DNA of 64,000 nucleotides from NCBI RefSeq assembly GCF_004358185.1, contig NZ_SMUV01000061.1, positions 1 to 64,000 on the forward strand. The letters are read 5' to 3'. Below are positions 20,964 through 31,570 of the stretch, one piece after another (positions within the stretch are counted from its first letter, which is position 1; each line of letters begins with the position of its first letter). The position numbers and the translations under genes are program-made. This stretch comes from Antarcticimicrobium luteum. GTDB lineage: Bacteria > Pseudomonadota > Alphaproteobacteria > Rhodobacterales > Rhodobacteraceae. The notes beneath the pieces were generated by a model. That model saw nothing but the letters and a program-made list of their open reading frames with translations. It was not told where the DNA came from and ran no database searches.

Positions 20964-21610
20964 GATGCGCCGATGGGTCTGCGCCCGGGCAGAAGGGGCC
21001 GGAAACTGAGCCAAACGGGCCGGATTCAATGCCAGGGGATTAGAGTTATCTTGATTTAAACGAACAGGTTTCGTCGATTTATCCACGTTAAAATTAAGAT
21101 TTTTTGTCTAAATAAAACATTGATCTGAAGTATCTACAGATCTTCTGCCTGCTGTTGATAAAATCCCGGACCGCTGATGCGGGCCCGCCCGAAATGCAGT
21201 CCAGAAACGGCCGGAATGCGGCGAAATCCCACGCGCCATCGTCGGTGAGGGGCGAAAGTACTGCTATCGCTCTGTTGATTTTGTCTGCCATGCATCTGGT
21301 CGGAATTTTCATATTTTCAAGAAAAAACATGAAAATAAGCGACGGTACTAATGTAAGAAAGCGCGATTTCAGCAATCTCTCGTCGTGTTCGCGCTGGCAG
21401 ACGGGCATGAACAGGGCGCGATTGGGCGGCGTCGGGGCGCGAAACCTTGCCGCGCAGGGGCCGGTTCGGCGGTTTCCGGTTGCAAATTCGGCCATCGCTT
21501 CGGATTGTCAAAGCCAGCACCGGGACAGCGCCTGCGCCGGGCGCGCGGCGGGATTGATCCCGCGCCGCTTTGCTTCGAGGGTGGCGGGCAGCCGCAAGAG
21601 CAGGAGAGCA
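20964..21610 (+). other. long AT-rich intergenic region upstream of edd
   Basis: 647 bases between ptsP and edd. From about 21050 to 21370 the sequence is markedly AT-rich compared with its surroundings (for example taaaattaagattttttgtc). It contains GATCTG / CAGATC (21122-21142) and ATTTTCAT / ATGAAAAT (21305-21336) inverted repeats. An open frame of up to 133 codons on the minus strand (21094-21495) and an in-frame extension of edd to 21155 have no ribosome site or family resemblance. I read this as a regulatory region or a decayed gene. Confidence 0.5.
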
Positions 21611-23420
<1,810 letters not shown>

Positions 23421-23431
<11 letters not shown>

Positions 23432-24068
23432 TCCGGCCGCAGCCAGCCGTCGCATGCGCGCGCTTGCCGCCCTGGCCCCAGTGATCCCCGTGCTGGTCAT
23501 CGAGGACGCCGCCCAGGCCCGCCCGCTGGCCGAGGCGCTGGTGGCGGGCGGGTTGCCTGTGCTGGAGGTGACGCTGCGCACATCCGCCGCGCCGGAGGCG
23601 ATCCGCGAGATGGCCCGGGTGCCTGGCGCGGTGGTTGGCGCGGGCACAGTGATTACAGCCGCCGATGTTCAGACCGCGTGCGCGGCGGGGGCGCAATTCG
23701 CGGTCTCGCCCGGCGCCACCGATGCGCTGCTGGAGGCCTGCGAGGCGGCCGATCTGCCGCTGTTGCCCGGTGCGGCCACGGCGAGCGAGGCGATGGCGCT
23801 GCTGGCGCGCGGCTATGACATGCTGAAATTCTTTCCCGCCGAGGCCGCGGGCGGGGCGGCGGTGCTGGCGGCGTTTGGGGCGCCGCTGCCGCAGATCGCC
23901 TTTTGCCCCACCGGCGGCGTCAGCCTGGCCAATGCGCGGGACTATCTGGCCTTGCCCACGGTTCCCTGCGTCGGCGGCAGCTGGGTGGCGCCGAAAACGC
24001 TGGTCGCTGCCGGCGACTGGCCGGCGGTCCGCGTCCTGGCCGACCAGGCGCGCCGCCTGCGGGCGTAG
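23421..24068 (+). CDS. eda: KDPG aldolase (2-dehydro-3-deoxy-phosphogluconate aldolase)
   Basis: 215-residue class I aldolase, cleaving KDPG to pyruvate and glyceraldehyde-3-phosphate. The Schiff-base lysine is K136 in [12 protein letters not shown]. The catalytic glutamate lies in [10 protein letters not shown], with [10 protein letters not shown] and [17 protein letters not shown] also typical. Translationally coupled to edd (11-base overlap), giving a complete lower Entner-Doudoroff branch. The convergent narR gene ends only 39 bases downstream. Confidence 0.95.
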
Positions 24069-24107
24069 GTGCCGGGTAGGGACGTCTGCGCCGCGGGGGG
24101 CTGCGTT

Positions 24108-24806
24108 TCAGGTAGTGTAATCGTCGATCAGCGGACTTGGTCTTGCGAATTGTTCCAGATCGGCGAGGTTGGTGATCCGCACCGTCGCGCCGTCGATCTC
24201 GACCCCATAGGGGCGCAGCGCCTTGATCGCGCGCGAGAGGTTTTCCGGCGTCATCCCGAGGAACGAGGCGAGGCGGCGCTTTTCAACCTGCAGATCGAAC
24301 TCCAGCGCGCCGCCGGCACGCCGGTGATTGCGCAAAAGGTAGTTGGCCAGCCTTTCCTGAGAGGTCCGCAGTTTGAGGTTCTTGGTGGTCTTGACGACCG
24401 CCCGGTAACACTGGGCGAGCTCGGTCACCACGGCGCGGGCGAAATCGCTGTCGGCTTCGAACACATTGCGCACATCCAGCGACGGCAGAAGGATGATGCG
24501 CGCCTTTTCGGCGGTTCGCGCGGACATGAGGTAAGGGGCGTCCTTGATCGTCGCGGCCAGGATAAAGGTCGAGATCGGCCGCACTGTCGCCATCGAGGTC
24601 TCGCGCCCGTTCCATGACGAATACAGCTCTACCGTGCCGGACAGAACCACATGCAGAAAATCGGCGGTATCGCCCTCGGTGATCAGTTCCACCTGGGGCG
24701 GAAAGGTCTGGACATAGGCGCCTCGGATCAGATCGTTGAACCTGTCCTCCGACATGTGGCGGAACAGATCCAGCGTTCGAATCTCTGGAATATCATCAGC
24801 TCGCAC
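24108..24806 (-). CDS. narR: Crp/Fnr family regulator, NarR type
   Basis: 232 residues: a cyclic-nucleotide-binding-like beta barrel (about 20-120, with LITEGDTADFLHVVLSGTVE), a long dimer helix, and a C-terminal winged helix-turn-helix (RLASFLGMTPENLSRAIKAL, recognition helix with E-x-x-S-R). It has only one Cys, so it cannot carry the Fe-S cluster of Fnr. In Paracoccus the cluster-free regulator NarR, divergent from narK, activates the nar operon in response to nitrate or nitrite. The position here is the same. The name rests on this context and on features, not on a search. Confidence 0.8.
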   Translation of the reverse strand: MRADDIPEIRTLDLFRHMSEDRFNDLIRGAYVQTFPPQVELITEGDTADFLHVVLSGTVELYSSWNGRETSMATVRPISTFILAATIKDAPYLMSARTAEKARIILLPSLDVRNVFEADSDFARAVVTELAQCYRAVVKTTKNLKLRTSQERLANYLLRNHRRAGGALEFDLQVEKRRLASFLGMTPENLSRAIKALRPYGVEIDGATVRITNLADLEQFARPSPLIDDYTT

Positions 24807-24849
24807 GGTGTCTCCGATAGAAACAATGTGTATTTGTTATGTTCCCCGA

Positions 24850-24863
24850 TTGACAATTGTCAA
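24850..24863. promoter_or_regulatory. Fnr/NarR-type palindrome near narR
   Basis: TTGACAATTGTCAA is a perfect 14-bp palindrome of the Crp/Fnr pattern TTGAC-N4-GTCAA, 44 bases upstream of the narR start and about 190 bases from narK. It may serve autoregulation of narR or be a NarR or DNR/NNR-type site acting on narK from a distance. Confidence 0.65.
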
Positions 24864-24964
24864 GCGGTCGGCGGGATACCGTGCGGCGCCGGGACCACAT
24901 GTTTTTCAGTCGCTGCCCAAGCAATTCATCCGGCGGTTTATTTCCTTCAGGCATGACCCGGTTC

Positions 24965-24978
24965 TTGATCTGAATCAA
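24965..24978 (+). promoter_or_regulatory. FNR box of the narK promoter
   Basis: TTGATCTGAATCAA matches the FNR consensus TTGAT-N4-ATCAA exactly. Its centre is 85 bases before the narK ATG, so a class II promoter would start near 25013. No good -10 hexamer is evident, which is usual for activator-dependent promoters. This predicts oxygen-limited expression of the nar operon. Confidence 0.88.
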
Positions 24979-25056
24979 CCGGGGATGGGCGGTTTTTCCC
25001 TTGGGTGACCCGGAAACGCGCTGTTCGCAGCGTGGCCAGTATCTGGAGGGAAACCC

Positions 25057-27780
25057 ATGACAGCGCTTGACGGCGTAACTCGCACGGACCAGACCCGCGC
25101 CCTTGGTCTAAGTACTTTCGCCTTTACCGCCTGTTTCGCGGTCTGGACGATCTTTTCCATCATCGGCGTGGCCATCAAGGCGGAACTGGGGCTGAGCGAG
25201 TCTCAGTTCGGCATTCTTGTCGCCACCCCGATCCTGACCGGGTCGGTCACTCGCCTGTTTCTCGGCGTCTGGACCGAGAAGTATGGCGGCCGGCTGGTGT
25301 TTTCGGCTCAGATGATCCTGACCGCCCTGGCGACGTGGGCGCTGACGCTGGCCGACAGCTATTTCATGTACCTGGTCGCGGCGCTTGGCATCGGACTGGC
25401 CGGCGGCTCGTTCATCATCGGTGTCGCCTATGTTTCGCGCTGGTACGACGCCGGCCATCAGGGCACCGCGCTGGGCATATTCGGTGCCGGCAACGTCGGC
25501 GCGGCGGTGACCAAGTTCGTCGCCCCCTTTGTCATGGTCGCCTATGGCTGGCATGGGGTCGCCTATGCCTGGGCCGCGGCGCTGGCGGTCATCGGTGTCC
25601 TCTTTTTCCTGTTCGCCAAGGAAGACCCCGAACTGATCGAACGGCGCAAGCGGGGTGTGCGCGCGCCCTCGATGGCCGAGCAATTCGCGCCGCTGCGCAA
25701 TCTGCAGGTCTGGCGCTTTTCGCTTTATTATTTCCTGGTATTTGGCGCCTTCGTGGCGCTGGCGCTGTGGCTGCCGCATTATCTGATCGATGTCTACGGT
25801 CTGGACGTCAAGACCGCCGGCATGGCCGCGGCCTCGTTCAGCCTGTCGGCCAGCCTGTTTCGCGCCTATGGCGGCCACCTGTCGGACAAGTTCGGCGCCC
25901 GGTCGGTCATGTACTGGACCTTCGGGTTTTCGATGGTCCTGCTGTTCATGCTGTCCTACCCGCCCACCAACTACGTGATCCAGGGCAAGGACGGCGTGAT
26001 CGCCTTTTCGACGCAGATGGGGCTCTGGCCGTTCGTGGCGACGCTGTTCGCGCTGGGCTTTTTCATGAGCCTGGGCAAGGCGGCGGTGTTCAAGCACATC
26101 CCGGTCTACTATCCGGGCCATGTCGGCGCGGTCGGCGGCCTTGTTGGGATGATCGGCGGTCTCGGCGGCTTTGTCCTTCCGATCCTGTTCGGGACGCTTC
26201 TGGACCTCAGCGGCATCTACACCTCGTGTTTCGCGCTGCTGTTCGCGCTGGTCGGCGTTGCCCTGCTGTGGATGCACATGTCGGTCCGCGCGATGGAGCG
26301 CAAGGCCCACGGCGAGGCGCTGGACAGCCTGCCGGCATTGCCCGAGATGCAGGAGATCCACGACCCCGAGCGCACCGTGATGCCCCGCGTACTGGAGGAT
26401 TGGCGCCCCGAGGAACCCGGGTTCTGGCAGGACAAGGGCCGCCGCATCGCGCGCCGCAACCTGTGGATCTCGATCCCGGCGCTGCTGCTGGCGTTCTCGG
26501 TCTGGATGGTCTGGTCGATGGTGGTGGCGCGGTTGCCGGCGATCGGCTTCGACTTCACCACCAGCCAGCTGTTCTGGCTGGCGGCGCTGCCCGGGCTTTC
26601 GGGCGCCACCCTGCGCATCTTCTACAGCTTCATGGTGCCGATCTTCGGCGGCCGGCTCTGGACCACCCTGTCGACGGCCTCTCTGCTGCTTCCGGCGATC
26701 GGGATCGGCTATGCGGTGCAGGACGCCGGCACCCCCTATCTGATCTTTCTGACGCTGGCGCTGCTGTGCGGCTTTGGCGGCGGTAACTTCGCCTCGTCGA
26801 TGGCCAACATCGCCTTTTTCTTTCCCAAGGCGGAAAAGGGCAACGCGCTGGCGATGAACGCGGGGCTGGGGAATCTTGGCGTCTCGGTGATGCAGTTCCT
26901 GGTGCCCATCGTCATCACGGCGGGCGTGTTCGGCGCCCTCGGCGGCGCGCCGCAGACCCTGTCGGATGGCGGCCAGCTGTGGATGCAGAACGCCGGCTTT
27001 GTCTGGGTGCCCTTCATCCTGGCGGCCACCGCTGCGGCCTGGATCGGCATGGACGACATCGCCGACGCGCGGGCGAGCTTCCGCGAGCAGGCGATCATCT
27101 TCAGCCGCAAGCACAACTGGCTGATGTGCATCCTCTACACCGGCACCTTCGGCAGTTTTATCGGCTATTCGGCGGGCTTTCCGCTGCTGACGCGGCTGTC
27201 TTTCCCGGATGTGAACGCGATGCAGTACGTGTTCCTCGGCCCGCTGGTCGGCGCACTCAGCCGCGCCGGCACCGGCTGGATCAGCGACCGGTTCGGCGGC
27301 GGCCGGGTGACCTTCTGGGTGTTCGCCGCGATGATCCTGGCGGTGTTCGGGGTGATCGCCTCGCTCGGGGCGGGCAGCTTTGCGGGGTTCTTCGCCGCCT
27401 TCATGGCGCTGTTCTTCCTGACCGGGGTCGGCAACGCCTCGACGTTCCAGATGATCCCCGCGATCATGGGCCGCGAAGTGCCCCGGCTGCTGCCCGATCT
27501 TGATGCCGCAGCCCGCCGCAAGCAGGCCGAGCGCGAAAGCGCGGCGATCATCGCCTTTACCAGCGCGATCGCCGCCTATGGCGCCTTCTTCATCCCCAAG
27601 GCCTACGGCACGTCGATCGCCATGACCGGCTCGCCGGTGGGCGCGCTCTGGGGGTTCCTGGTCTTCTACGCGGTCTGCCTGGCGATCACCTGGGTCTACT
27701 ACACCCGGCGCGGCAGCCTGCTGCACGACCTCGAACGCGGCAAAGCGGCCCAGACGCCTGCGCCCAGCCCCGCCCAGTAA
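25057..27780 (+). CDS. narK: nitrate/nitrite transporter, NarK1-NarK2 fusion
   Basis: 907-residue major facilitator protein made of two complete 12-helix units. The first unit (about residues 1-430, proton-linked NarK1 type) begins near AFTACFAVWTIFSIIGVAI, and the second (about 460-890, nitrate/nitrite antiporter NarK2 type) near LAFSVWMVWSMVVARLPAIG. Nitrate-signature-like glycine-rich stretches appear in both halves (AALGIGLAGGSFIIGVAYVS and LLCGFGGGNFASSMANIAFF). Such fusions are known in Paracoccus. It imports nitrate and exports nitrite for NarGHI in the inner membrane. First gene of the operon, under the FNR box. Confidence 0.93.
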   Translation: MTALDGVTRTDQTRALGLSTFAFTACFAVWTIFSIIGVAIKAELGLSESQFGILVATPILTGSVTRLFLGVWTEKYGGRLVFSAQMILTALATWALTLADSYFMYLVAALGIGLAGGSFIIGVAYVSRWYDAGHQGTALGIFGAGNVGAAVTKFVAPFVMVAYGWHGVAYAWAAALAVIGVLFFLFAKEDPELIERRKRGVRAPSMAEQFAPLRNLQVWRFSLYYFLVFGAFVALALWLPHYLIDVYGLDVKTAGMAAASFSLSASLFRAYGGHLSDKFGARSVMYWTFGFSMVLLFMLSYPPTNYVIQGKDGVIAFSTQMGLWPFVATLFALGFFMSLGKAAVFKHIPVYYPGHVGAVGGLVGMIGGLGGFVLPILFGTLLDLSGIYTSCFALLFALVGVALLWMHMSVRAMERKAHGEALDSLPALPEMQEIHDPERTVMPRVLEDWRPEEPGFWQDKGRRIARRNLWISIPALLLAFSVWMVWSMVVARLPAIGFDFTTSQLFWLAALPGLSGATLRIFYSFMVPIFGGRLWTTLSTASLLLPAIGIGYAVQDAGTPYLIFLTLALLCGFGGGNFASSMANIAFFFPKAEKGNALAMNAGLGNLGVSVMQFLVPIVITAGVFGALGGAPQTLSDGGQLWMQNAGFVWVPFILAATAAAWIGMDDIADARASFREQAIIFSRKHNWLMCILYTGTFGSFIGYSAGFPLLTRLSFPDVNAMQYVFLGPLVGALSRAGTGWISDRFGGGRVTFWVFAAMILAVFGVIASLGAGSFAGFFAAFMALFFLTGVGNASTFQMIPAIMGREVPRLLPDLDAAARRKQAERESAAIIAFTSAIAAYGAFFIPKAYGTSIAMTGSPVGALWGFLVFYAVCLAITWVYYTRRGSLLHDLERGKAAQTPAPSPAQ

Positions 27781-27789
27781 ACAGATATC

Positions 27790-27819
27790 GGGTCCGGCTG
27801 CGCATCCGCGGCCGGACCC
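27790..27819 (+). other. intercistronic hairpin between narK and narG
   Basis: GGGTCCGGC (27790-27798) pairs perfectly with GCCGGACCC (27811-27819) around a 12-nt loop, in the 64-base gap before narG. No T run follows. It may stabilise the 3' end of the narK message or reduce read-through. Confidence 0.6.
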
Positions 27820-27844
27820 TCCCCGACATCGAAAGGACAGCCAA

Positions 27845-30800
27845 ATGAGCCATCTCCTCGACAGACTGAACTTCCTGCAGTCCAAGGAACTGGGCCGGTT
27901 CGCCAATGGCCATGGCCAGCTCACCCGCGAAAACCGGGACTGGGAAGACACCTATAGAAACCGCTGGCGGCACGACAAGATCGTGCGCTCGACCCACGGG
28001 GTGAACTGCACCGGGTCGTGCAGCTGGAAGATCTATGTGAAATCCGGGATCGTGACCTGGGAGACGCAGCAGACCGATTACCCCCGCACCCGCGCCGATC
28101 TGCCCAACCACGAACCGCGCGGCTGTGCCCGCGGCGCCAGCTACAGCTGGTATCTTTACAGCGCCAACCGGGTGAAGAATCCGCTGATCCGCGGCAAGCT
28201 GATGAAGATCTGGCGCGAGATGCGCAAGACCATGGACCCGATCGCGGCCTGGACCAAGCTGCAGGGCGATCCGATCCTTCGCGCCAGCTATGTGACCTCG
28301 CGCGGCAAGGGCGGCTTTGTCCGCGCCAGCTGGGACGAGGCGACCGAGATCACCGCGGCCGCCAATGCCTATACCGCCAGGACGTACGGACCGGACCGCG
28401 TGTTCGGCTTTTCTCCGATCCCGGCGATGTCGATGGTCAGCTATGCCGCCGGCACCCGGTATCTGAGCCTGCTGGGCGGCACCTGCATGTCGTTCTACGA
28501 CTGGTACTGCGATCTGCCCCCGGCAAGCCCGATGACCTGGGGCGAGCAGACCGACGTGCCGGAATCGGCCGACTGGTACAACGCGGGCTTTCTGCTGATC
28601 TGGGGCTCGAACGTGCCGCAGACGCGCACGCCCGACGCGCATTTCTATACCGAGGCCCGCTATCGCGGCACCAAGTCGGCGGTGATCTGCCCCGACTATT
28701 CCGAGGCGGCGAAATTCGGCGATGTCTGGCTGGCGCCGCAGCAGGGCACCGATGCCGCGCTGGCGATGGCTATGGGTCACGTGATCCTGCGCGAGTTCCA
28801 CCTCGACCGGCAGGCCGAGTATTTCGAGGACTATTGCCGCAAATACACCGACCTGCCGATGCTGGTGCGGATGGAGGAAAAGGACGGCCGCCTGGTGCCG
28901 GGCCGGTTCCTGCGCGCCGATGATTTCGACGGCAAGCTGGGCGAGGACAACAATCCCGAATGGAAGACGATCGCCCTCGACGGCACCTCGGGCAGCTATG
29001 TCGCGCCCAACGGGTCGATCGGCTATCGCTGGGGCGAGGACGGCGAGTGGAACCTGGAGGAACGCGCGAAGGGCGCCGAGACCGAGTTGAAGATGTCGCT
29101 GGTCCTGGACGAGGATCATGACGATGTGGTCGGCGTCGATTTCCCCTATTTCGGCGGCGTCGCGACCGAGAACTTCGTGCGCTGCGATCACCCGGACGTG
29201 CTGACCCGCAACATCCCGGTCAAGACCGTGAAACTGGCCGACGGTGAGGCGCAGGTCGCCACCGTCTTCGACCTGTTCTGCGCCAACTACGGGCTGGATC
29301 GGGGCCTGGGCGGTGACTGGGTGGCCTCGGATTACGGGGCCGACATTCCCTATACCCCGAAATGGGCGGAAAAGATCACCGGCGTTCCGGCGGACAAGAT
29401 CGCCACCGTGGCCCGCGAATTCGCGCTCAACGCGGAAAAGACCAACGGCAAGTCGATGGTGATCCTCGGGGCCGGTCTGAACCACTGGTACCACATGGAC
29501 ATGAGCTATCGCGGCATCATCAACATGCTGGTGATGTGCGGCTGCATCGGCCAGTCCGGCGGCGGTTGGAGCCATTATGTCGGCCAGGAGAAGCTGCGCC
29601 CGCAGACCGGCTGGCAACCGCTGGCCTTCGCGCTGGACTGGGGCCGGCCGCCGCGGCACATGAACGCCACCAGCGCCTGGTACGCCCATACCGACCAGTG
29701 GCGCTATGAGACGCTGAGCGCGGATGAGATCCTGTCGCCGACCGCGCCCGCCGGCGACTGGGACGCCAGCATGATCGACTACAACATCCGGGCCGAGCGG
29801 ATGGGCTGGCTGCCCTCGGCGCCGCAGCTCAAACAGAACCCGCTGGAGGTGGCGAAGGCCGCCAAAGAGGCCGGGCAGGAGCCGCGCGACTATATCGCGG
29901 GCAAACTGAAATCGGGCGAGCTGGATATGTCCTGCGAGGATCCGGACGCGCCCGAGAACTGGCCGCGCAACCTGTTCGTCTGGCGCTCCAACCTGCTGGG
30001 GAGTTCCGGCAAGGGACACGAGTATTTCCTGCGCCACCTGCTGGGCACCGACAACGGGGTTCTGGGCAAGGATCTGGGCGAGGAGGGCCGGCAAAAGCCG
30101 AAAGAGGCTCGCTGGCACGACGCCGCGCCCGAGGGCAAGCTGGACCTGCTGGTGACCATCGATTTCCGCATGTCGACCACGGCGGTCTATTCGGACATCG
30201 TGCTGCCGACCGCCAGCTGGTACGAAAAGAACGACCTCAACACCTCGGACATGCATCCGTTCATCCACCCGCTGCAGGCGGCGGTTGACCCGGCCTATGA
30301 GTCCAAGTCGGACTGGGAGATCTTCAAGGCGATCGCCAAGAAGTTCCAAGAGATCGTGCCGGGCTATCTCGGCCAGGAGACCGATGTGGTCGCCCTGCCG
30401 ATCCTGCACGACACCCCGGCCGAGATCGCGCAGGACCAGGTGCGCGACTGGAAAAAGGGGGAGTGCGATCTGATCCCGGGCAAGACGGCGCCGAACTATA
30501 TCGCGGTCGAACGGGACTATACCGCGATCTACGACCGCTTCACCGCGCTCGGGCCGCTGATGGACGAGATCGGCAACGGGGGCAAGGGCATCGCCTGGGA
30601 CACCAAGGTCGAGGTCCAGCACCTGCGCGAGCTGAACGGCGTGCATCGCGACGGGCCGGCCAAGGGGCTGGCGCGGATCGACACCGACATCGACGCCACC
30701 GAGGTGATCCTGATGCTGGCGCCGGAAACCAACGGCGAGGTTGCCGTCAAGGCCTGGGACCAACTGAGCAAGGCGACCGGCCGCGAACACAGGCATCTGG

Positions 30801-31570
30801 CCGAGGGGCAGGAGCACGTCAAGATCCGCTTCCGCGACATCGCCGCCCAGCCGCGCAAGATCATCTCTTCGCCCACATGGTCCGGGATCGAAAGCGAGGA
30901 GGTCTGCTATAACGCCGGCTACACCAACGTGCACGAACTGATCCCGTGGCGGACGCTGACAGGGCGTCAGCAGCTTTACCAGGATCACCTGTGGATGCGT
31001 GCCTTTGGCGAGGGGTTCGTCTCCTACCGCCCGCCGGTGGACCTCAAGACGATCACCCGGGACGTGCAGGACGCCGGTGACAGCCTGGTGCTGAACTTCA
31101 TCACACCGCACCAGAAATGGGGCATCCACTCCACCTATTCCGACAACCTGCTGATGCTGACGTTGAACCGGGGCGGTCCGGTGGTCTGGATTTCCGAGGT
31201 CGACGCCAAAAAGGCCGGGATCGAGGATAACGACTGGATCGAGGCCTATAACGTCAACGGGGCGCTGACCGCGCGCGCCGTGGTCTCGCAGCGGATGCGC
31301 GAGGGCACGGTATTCATGTACCACGCGCAGGAAAAGATCGTGAACACGCCGGGCTCGGAAAAGACCGGTCTGCGCGGCGGCATCCACAACTCGGTCACCC
31401 GTACGGTGCTTAAACCCACCCACATGATTGGTGGCTACGCGCAGCAGTCCTACGGCTTCAATTACTACGGCACCGTTGGCGCGAACCGCGACGAGTTCGT
31501 CATCGTCAGGAAAATGAAAAAGGTCGACTGGCTTGACCAAGAGGCAACCGGGAAGGAGGCCGCACAATGA
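27845..31570 (+). CDS. narG: respiratory nitrate reductase, alpha subunit
   Basis: 1241-residue molybdopterin subunit on the cytoplasmic face that reduces nitrate to nitrite. N-terminal FS0 cluster ligands are H51, C55 and C59 in STHGVNCTGSCSW and C94 in PRGCARG. The molybdenum ligand Asp is D223 in FYDWYCDLPPASP. No Tat signal is present, in agreement with the membrane-bound Nar type. Length is normal (about 1240). Ribosome site gaaaggacag. The stop overlaps the narH start (ATGA). Confidence 0.98.
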   Translation: MSHLLDRLNFLQSKELGRFANGHGQLTRENRDWEDTYRNRWRHDKIVRSTHGVNCTGSCSWKIYVKSGIVTWETQQTDYPRTRADLPNHEPRGCARGASYSWYLYSANRVKNPLIRGKLMKIWREMRKTMDPIAAWTKLQGDPILRASYVTSRGKGGFVRASWDEATEITAAANAYTARTYGPDRVFGFSPIPAMSMVSYAAGTRYLSLLGGTCMSFYDWYCDLPPASPMTWGEQTDVPESADWYNAGFLLIWGSNVPQTRTPDAHFYTEARYRGTKSAVICPDYSEAAKFGDVWLAPQQGTDAALAMAMGHVILREFHLDRQAEYFEDYCRKYTDLPMLVRMEEKDGRLVPGRFLRADDFDGKLGEDNNPEWKTIALDGTSGSYVAPNGSIGYRWGEDGEWNLEERAKGAETELKMSLVLDEDHDDVVGVDFPYFGGVATENFVRCDHPDVLTRNIPVKTVKLADGEAQVATVFDLFCANYGLDRGLGGDWVASDYGADIPYTPKWAEKITGVPADKIATVAREFALNAEKTNGKSMVILGAGLNHWYHMDMSYRGIINMLVMCGCIGQSGGGWSHYVGQEKLRPQTGWQPLAFALDWGRPPRHMNATSAWYAHTDQWRYETLSADEILSPTAPAGDWDASMIDYNIRAERMGWLPSAPQLKQNPLEVAKAAKEAGQEPRDYIAGKLKSGELDMSCEDPDAPENWPRNLFVWRSNLLGSSGKGHEYFLRHLLGTDNGVLGKDLGEEGRQKPKEARWHDAAPEGKLDLLVTIDFRMSTTAVYSDIVLPTASWYEKNDLNTSDMHPFIHPLQAAVDPAYESKSDWEIFKAIAKKFQEIVPGYLGQETDVVALPILHDTPAEIAQDQVRDWKKGECDLIPGKTAPNYIAVERDYTAIYDRFTALGPLMDEIGNGGKGIAWDTKVEVQHLRELNGVHRDGPAKGLARIDTDIDATEVILMLAPETNGEVAVKAWDQLSKATGREHRHLAEGQEHVKIRFRDIAAQPRKIISSPTWSGIESEEVCYNAGYTNVHELIPWRTLTGRQQLYQDHLWMRAFGEGFVSYRPPVDLKTITRDVQDAGDSLVLNFITPHQKWGIHSTYSDNLLMLTLNRGGPVVWISEVDAKKAGIEDNDWIEAYNVNGALTARAVVSQRMREGTVFMYHAQEKIVNTPGSEKTGLRGGIHNSVTRTVLKPTHMIGGYAQQSYGFNYYGTVGANRDEFVIVRKMKKVDWLDQEATGKEAAQ

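Noticed and set aside
21094-21495. Possible 133-codon gene on the minus strand in the edd leader
   Set aside because: No ribosome site, no recognisable domain, mixed composition; kept only as a note in the gap entry.
21155-21610. In-frame N-terminal extension of edd
   Set aside because: A strong ribosome site precedes ATG 21611 and that start gives the normal enzyme length.
27686-31567. Very long open frame antisense to narG
   Set aside because: It is the mirror of a high-GC coding region; the product is His/Arg/Gly-rich without any domain, and narG on the plus strand is certain.
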